Shown here piece by piece: positions 60,379-64,000 of a stretch of DNA of 64,000 bases; within the stretch, counting starts at the first letter, position 1; every line of letters starts with the position of its first letter. Made by a program: the position numbers and the translations under genes. The stretch spans positions 74,131 to 138,130 of the forward strand of contig JBGSHM010000023.1 in NCBI GenBank assembly GCA_041752235.1, written 5' to 3'. The notes below the pieces were generated by a model. It was given only the letters and a program-made list of their open reading frames with translations, was not told the DNA's origin and did not search any database. The stretch is from SpSt-398 sp041752235. GTDB lineage: Bacteria > Bacteroidota > Bacteroidia > Chitinophagales > Chitinophagaceae.

Positions 60379-60764
60379 TACTCCTTGGTTGAAGGTTCCT
60401 TTTCTTCTGTAATAATCAGCCGCTCATCGATGACCTGTTTAAACACCTTCTTGGGGAAAGCGCCAGGCTGCATCATGGGTTGGCCATTCACAGGAATAAA
60501 AAGAAAAGTGGGAATGCTCTGTATACCGAATACCGCAGAAAGCTCCATTTCCGCCTCTGTATCCACTTTATAGATCACCAGATCACCATCATACTCATCA
60601 CTTAACTCTTCCAGTACCGGAGCTACCATTTTGCAGGGACCGCACCAGTCAGCGTAAAAGTCGATGATCGCGGGTTTATCTCCCTTGTATTTCCATTCCT
60701 GTTCGGTGGTATAGTCGAATACTTTGTCTTTAAAGTCCTGGGTAGTAAGCTTTACTGTGGCCAT
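60378..60764 (-). CDS. trxA: Thioredoxin
   Basis: 128 aa from ATG 60764; the frame opens at 60839, but MATVKLTTQDFKDKVFD is the natural start, and the predicted transcription start lies near 60776. Active site WCGPC at 40-44, conserved Asp in IIDFYADW and cis-Pro in QSIPTFLFIPVNG. Reduces disulfides and persulfides in the cytosol. It is translationally coupled to the downstream methyltransferase and has a Crp/Fnr-type site in its promoter. Confidence 0.95.
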   Translation of the reverse strand: MATVKLTTQDFKDKVFDYTTEQEWKYKGDKPAIIDFYADWCGPCKMVAPVLEELSDEYDGDLVIYKVDTEAEMELSAVFGIQSIPTFLFIPVNGQPMMQPGAFPKKVFKQVIDERLIITEEKEPSTKE

Positions 60765-60781
60765 ATTGAATGTTTGAACAA

Positions 60782-60825
60782 CAAAATTACGAAAACCCGG
60801 AGAGTCAGGTTGGTGATATAGGTCA
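60782..60825 (-). promoter_or_regulatory. Promoter of trxA with Crp/Fnr-type site
   Basis: TGATATAGGTCA (60814-60825) lies in the larger palindrome GGTGA-N6-TCACC (60812-60827). On the minus strand, 24 nt later comes TAATTTTG (complement of 60782-60789), a perfect TAnnTTTG. Predicted leader about 12 nt. Confidence 0.65.
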
Positions 60826-60838
60826 CCTGAAAGATTCA

Positions 60839-60969
60839 CCGCGGAGAACAGGAGAACGCAGAGTTACGCAGAGAATTTTACCGCTAAGGCACTATGGCGC
60901 AAAGGGTCACTAAGCGCAAATAGCTAACAATTTTCTCTGCGTAACTCTGCGTTCTCCTGTTCTCCGCGG
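60839..60969. repeat. Inverted repeat with 37-bp perfect arms enclosing a family A fragment
   Basis: 60839-60875 is the exact reverse complement of 60933-60969 (words GAACGCAGAG and TTACGCAGAG). The 57-nt interior is a family A-like segment (TTTTACCGCTAAGGCAC to GTCACTAAGCGC) plus a TAGCTAAC piece. It looks like one repeat inserted into, or grown within, another. Between trxA and the persulfide dioxygenase gene. Confidence 0.92.
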
Positions 60970-60978
60970 TAAAAAAAT

Positions 60979-62400
60979 TTAAAGCTCAGTATTCTGCTTT
61001 ATGAACTGGGTCTTTTCCAATCCGGTCTTACTCAATTCCTTAAACCCGCCCTTAATATTTACCAGCTCATGGAAACCACGCGCTTTCAGAATGGAACAGG
61101 CGATCACGGAACGGTAGCCGCCTGCGCAATGGATATAGTATTTCTTTTCCTTATCCAGTTCAGCCATGTGGTGGTTGATAAAATCGAGTGGGAAGTTTTC
61201 CGCGCCTACCAAATGTTCCGTATCGTACTCACTTTTACGACGCACATCCAGAAGATGAATATGTTCCTTTTCGGAAGCATATTTTGCCGCAAAATCTTCA
61301 GGCGATATCTCCACGATGATATCTGTTTCCTCGCCGGCTTCCTTCCAGGCTTCAATACCTCCTTTCAGGTAACCTTGTGTATTGTCGTATCCTACGCGTG
61401 AGAGGCGGATCACAGCTTCTTCTTCCTTGCCTTCATCCGTAATTAATAATATCGGTTGTTTCAGGTCGGTGATCAATGTACCTGCCCATGGCGCAAACAT
61501 ATCATCAAGACCGATAAAGATCGATCCGGGAATATGTCCACGTGAAAAAGCATCTTTATTGCGGGTATCCAGTACCAACGCTTCCAGGCTTTCCCAAACA
61601 GTCTGATACTCCTTCACACTCAAGGGGCGATTCCCGTGAGCGATCACCTCGTCTACAGGTTGGTATCCCGTGATATTCATGATCACATTCTGAGGGAAGT
61701 ACTGTGGAGGCTCCACCAGGCCATCAGTTACCGCTTTGATGAACTCATCCTTTGTCATATCGGCCCGAAGGGCATAGTTGAATAATTTTTGATGACCCAA
61801 AGTATCCACGGTCTCCTTGCTCATGCTTTTTCCACAAGCACTACCGGCACCATGACCAGGATAAACGATCACTTCATCCGCCAGGGGCATGATCTTGTTC
61901 CGCAAGGAATCAAACAAATAGCCTCCTAATATTTGGGGTGTTATTTCCGCCTTTACTTTTTGTACCAGGTCAGGACGGCCTACATCTCCAATAAACAAAG
62001 TATCACCTGTGAAGATGGCATGGTCTTTTCCATTTTCATCCACCAGCAGATAGGTGGTAGATTCCATGGTATGCCCGGGCGTATGCAATACTTTGATATA
62101 TACATCTCCCAATTTCAGAATTTCCCCGTCCTCGGCAATATGTGCATCATAAGCTGGTTTAGCGGTTGGTCCAAAAACGATCTGAGCACCTGTCTTCTTA
62201 GCCAGGTCAATATGACCAGATACAAAGTCGGCGTGGAAATGGGTTTCCAATACGTATTTGATCTTAGCGCCATTTTTCTCCGCCCTTTCAATATATGGCT
62301 TTGACTCGCGCAGAGGATCAATAATAGCGGCTTCGCCTTTGCTTTCAATATAGTAAGCGGCTTCGGCCAGGCAACCAGTGTAGATCTGTTCAACTTTCAT
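60979..62400 (-). CDS. Persulfide dioxygenase-rhodanese fusion (MBL fold plus two rhodanese domains, CstB-like)
   Basis: 473 aa. The metallo-beta-lactamase domain of ETHE1 type (1-250) has H54-x-H56-x-D58 in THFHADFVSGH, LHTPGHTMEST and FTGDTLFIGDVGRPDL; it oxidises glutathione- or bacillithiol-persulfide to sulfite. The first rhodanese domain (about 255-365) has LLITDEGKEEE where the Cys loop should be, so it is a pseudo-domain. The second (about 370-465) has the active Cys (about 425) in YYIHCAGGYRS. This three-domain order with an inactive middle domain is that of staphylococcal CstB. Divergent from sqr, sharing a region with three Crp/Fnr-type sites. Confidence 0.93.
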   Translation of the reverse strand: MKVEQIYTGCLAEAAYYIESKGEAAIIDPLRESKPYIERAEKNGAKIKYVLETHFHADFVSGHIDLAKKTGAQIVFGPTAKPAYDAHIAEDGEILKLGDVYIKVLHTPGHTMESTTYLLVDENGKDHAIFTGDTLFIGDVGRPDLVQKVKAEITPQILGGYLFDSLRNKIMPLADEVIVYPGHGAGSACGKSMSKETVDTLGHQKLFNYALRADMTKDEFIKAVTDGLVEPPQYFPQNVIMNITGYQPVDEVIAHGNRPLSVKEYQTVWESLEALVLDTRNKDAFSRGHIPGSIFIGLDDMFAPWAGTLITDLKQPILLITDEGKEEEAVIRLSRVGYDNTQGYLKGGIEAWKEAGEETDIIVEISPEDFAAKYASEKEHIHLLDVRRKSEYDTEHLVGAENFPLDFINHHMAELDKEKKYYIHCAGGYRSVIACSILKARGFHELVNIKGGFKELSKTGLEKTQFIKQNTEL

Positions 62401-62507
62401 AACAAGGGATGTTTTTTTGTTTAAAAATGCAAGCGTTTTTCTATACGTGAGACGTAAATTTCCCCCCTCGACCTCCTCAATTCTGTGCCTCGTGTTACAG
62501 ATTTGAC

Positions 62508-62599
62508 TGACGTTCGTCAGTTCGTGACATGACCTGGATCAGTTATCGGGCTTGTGTGATATTTATCACGACCGCATCTTTTATTAAATCGTACCTGTG
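62508..62599 (+). promoter_or_regulatory. Divergent sqr / persulfide dioxygenase control region with three Crp/Fnr-type sites
   Basis: Three matches to TGAY-N4-RTCA: TGACGTTCGTCA (62508-62519, within ACTGACG-TT-CGTCAGT), TGACCTGGATCA (62530-62541) and TGATATTTATCA (62557-62568, within the perfect palindrome GTGATATTTATCAC). From the last, 23 nt lead to TACCTGTG (62592-62599), a one-mismatch TAnnTTTG, 19 nt before the sqr ATG. Confidence 0.65.
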
Positions 62600-62618
62600 C
62601 ATCTTAAACGAATGCCAT

Positions 62619-63815
62619 ATGTCAGCTCATCACCAGGTAGTCATCGTCGGAGGAGGAAATGCAGGCATTTCCGTCGCCTCCCAATTGCTTCGCAAGAATA
62701 AGAAATTGGATATCGCCATTATTGATCCGGCAGAATATCATTATTACCAACCTGCCTGGACCTTGGTCGGTGGGGGTGCTTTTGATATACTGAAAACCCG
62801 TCGAACTGAAGCGGAGGTCATGCCCAAAGGGGTGACATGGATCAAAGAAAAAGTAGAAAGTTTTCAGCCCGGGGAAAAAACGGTTACGTTGGCCAATGGA
62901 CGTCCGGTAAAATATGATTTTCTCGTGGTGGCTCCGGGTATCCAACTCAACTGGCATGAGATAAAAGGGTTGAAGGAAACATTGGGCAAGAATAATGTAT
63001 GTTCTAATTATAGTTTTGAACATGCTCCTTATACCTTTGAAACCCTTCAGCAATTCAAAGGTGGAAAAGCCATTTTTCATAACCCACAGACCCCGGTGAA
63101 ATGTGGAGGGGCACCTCATAAGATCATGTACCTGGCGGCTGACTATTTCAGGAAGCATGGCATACTGGCCAAGGCTGATATTCAATACTGGAGCGGCGCT
63201 GCCAAACTCTTTGCCGTGCCTAAATACGAAGCCACCCTGCTGAAGGTTTGTGAAAGAGCGAATATTAAATTGAACTTCATGGTCAAGCTGGTGGAGATAG
63301 ATGGCCCGGGTAAAAAAGCCAGATTTGTTGGCATCGGAGAAGATAATAAGGATAAAGAATATTGGGTTGAATTTGACATGATCCATGTCACACCACCCCA
63401 AAGCGCACCTGATTTTGTGCGAAACAGTGTGCTGGTTAATGAAACAGGTTGGGTAGATGTAGATAAAAATACCTTACAGCACAACCGCTTTCCGGATATC
63501 TATTCGCTGGGAGATGCGGCTGGATTACCAATCAGTAAAACAGGCGCGGCCATACGCAAACAGGCACCCGTACTGGTAGAAAACCTGCTGGCAGCAATCC
63601 AGGGCCAGGCACCCACGGCAAAATACACCGGTTATACAAGTTGTCCGCTGGTGACAGGTTATGGCAAATTGGTTCTCGCTGAATTTGATTATGATAATAA
63701 GCCTATGGAAACCTTTCCCTTCGATCAGAGCAAGGAACGATGGAGCATGTATGTCCTGAAAAAGAAGGTGCTGCCCTGGTTATACTGGAATAAGATATTG
63801 TCGGGGAAGGCGTGA
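62619..63815 (+). CDS. sqr: Sulfide:quinone oxidoreductase, type II (SQOR-like)
   Basis: 398 aa flavoprotein that oxidises sulfide to persulfide and passes electrons to menaquinone at the inner membrane. FAD-binding VVIVGGGNAGISVASQLL (7-24); redox cysteines C162 in PVKCGGAPHKIMYLA and C342 in YTSCPLVTGYGKLVLAEFDY, the pattern of mitochondrial-type SQR; C128 is also present. The Trp/Leu-rich C-terminus (VLPWLYWNKILS) may be the membrane foot. ATG 62619 is chosen; the frame to 62529 runs through the promoter. Works with the divergent dioxygenase: sulfide to persulfide to sulfite. Confidence 0.92.
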   Translation: MSAHHQVVIVGGGNAGISVASQLLRKNKKLDIAIIDPAEYHYYQPAWTLVGGGAFDILKTRRTEAEVMPKGVTWIKEKVESFQPGEKTVTLANGRPVKYDFLVVAPGIQLNWHEIKGLKETLGKNNVCSNYSFEHAPYTFETLQQFKGGKAIFHNPQTPVKCGGAPHKIMYLAADYFRKHGILAKADIQYWSGAAKLFAVPKYEATLLKVCERANIKLNFMVKLVEIDGPGKKARFVGIGEDNKDKEYWVEFDMIHVTPPQSAPDFVRNSVLVNETGWVDVDKNTLQHNRFPDIYSLGDAAGLPISKTGAAIRKQAPVLVENLLAAIQGQAPTAKYTGYTSCPLVTGYGKLVLAEFDYDNKPMETFPFDQSKERWSMYVLKKKVLPWLYWNKILSGKA

Positions 63816-63827
63816 GGGGAGGGGATT

Positions 63828-63854
63828 GGATGTTAGATGTTAGATGTTGGATGA
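63828..63854. repeat. Short tandem tract, ATGTTAG units
   Basis: About three to four copies of a GATGTTAG-like unit follow the sqr stop. One-sided; no pairing arm in the window. Confidence 0.6.
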
Positions 63855-63873
63855 CGGTTGGCGGAGGTCGGCT

Positions 63874-64000
63874 GTGCGAGACCTCTGGTCTCGCACGATT
63901 GTCTTGTCGCCTCTGGCGACTCGAATTACAACCATTTCTTTATTATACTAAACTATAACCGCCGCCAGAGGCGGCTTTCTGGAAGTGCGAGTCCAGAGGT
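63874..64000. repeat. Cluster of CCTCTGG/CCAGAGG hairpins (runs off the window)
   Basis: Three perfect small hairpins: GTGCGAGACC-TCT-GGTCTCGCAC (63874-63896), GTCGCC-TCT-GGCGAC (63906-63920) and GCCGCC-AGA-GGCGGC followed by TTTCT (63961-63980). The window ends in GTGCGAGTCCAGAGGT (63985-64000), probably the left half of a fourth. All share a TCT or AGA loop. No gene is visible in 63816-64000. Confidence 0.8.

Overview
This window looks like chromosomal DNA from a free-living Bacteroidota, most likely of the Chitinophagaceae/Sphingobacteriia type. The basis is type IX secretion and gliding genes (PorV, PorU, GldJ, a PorP/SprF-like barrel and a cargo protein with a gliding-type C-terminal domain), the N-acyl-ornithine carbamoyltransferase route to arginine, bacillithiol synthesis (BshA), almost no Shine-Dalgarno sequences, and promoters with the Bacteroidota -7 element TAnnTTTG. 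No phage, insertion sequence, CRISPR array, rRNA or tRNA was recognised.

Layout. 1-7.2 kb: end of rpoD, ffh, rpsP, rimM, dinB, an M20 dipeptidase, an S4 RNA-binding protein and Hsp20. 7.2-11.5 kb: a minus-strand redox/nitrosative-stress block (REC-Crp response regulator, PAS histidine kinase, RIC iron-sulfur repair protein, Rrf2 regulator), followed by a candidate small RNA of about 90 nt. 11.6-31.5 kb: trmD, an oxidoreductase, two giant beta-propeller (VPS10/BNR) paralogues with a LolA-like protein, adenine deaminase, an ATP-grasp ligase divergent from an FkbM methyltransferase, anmK/upp, PorP/SprF, an SLC13 carrier, EI24 and an RsmI-like methylase. 32.0-40.6 kb: a complete arginine operon (GNAT-argG-argC-argD-argF'-argB-argE-argH) preceded by an ORF that looks like an arginine-rich leader peptide. 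40.7-46.8 kb: M28 peptidase, bshA, an EnvC-like activator, a DUF4292 lipoprotein, dut and ispF. 46.9-54.6 kb: porV-porU diverging from gldJ-murF. 54.6-58.4 kb: a YefM/YoeB toxin-antitoxin pair and a 1024-residue secreted protein. 58.4-63.8 kb: a sulfur/oxidative-stress block (Crp/Fnr regulator, Dps, methyltransferase, thioredoxin, persulfide dioxygenase-rhodanese fusion, type II sulfide:quinone oxidoreductase).

Two regulatory patterns stand out. First, sites of form TGAY-N4-RTCA (the Crp/Fnr core) sit 23-24 nt upstream of a TAnnTTTG-like element before rrf2, ric, the small RNA, dps, trxA and sqr. This points to one Crp/Fnr regulon joining iron-sulfur repair, sulfide oxidation and an RNA that may be the local counterpart of FNR-activated small RNAs. 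Second, intergenic gaps are filled with at least six families of dispersed inverted repeats. Some have perfect stems of 26-37 bp, and many directly supply the stop codon of the neighbouring gene or extend an ORF artificially upstream of its true start.
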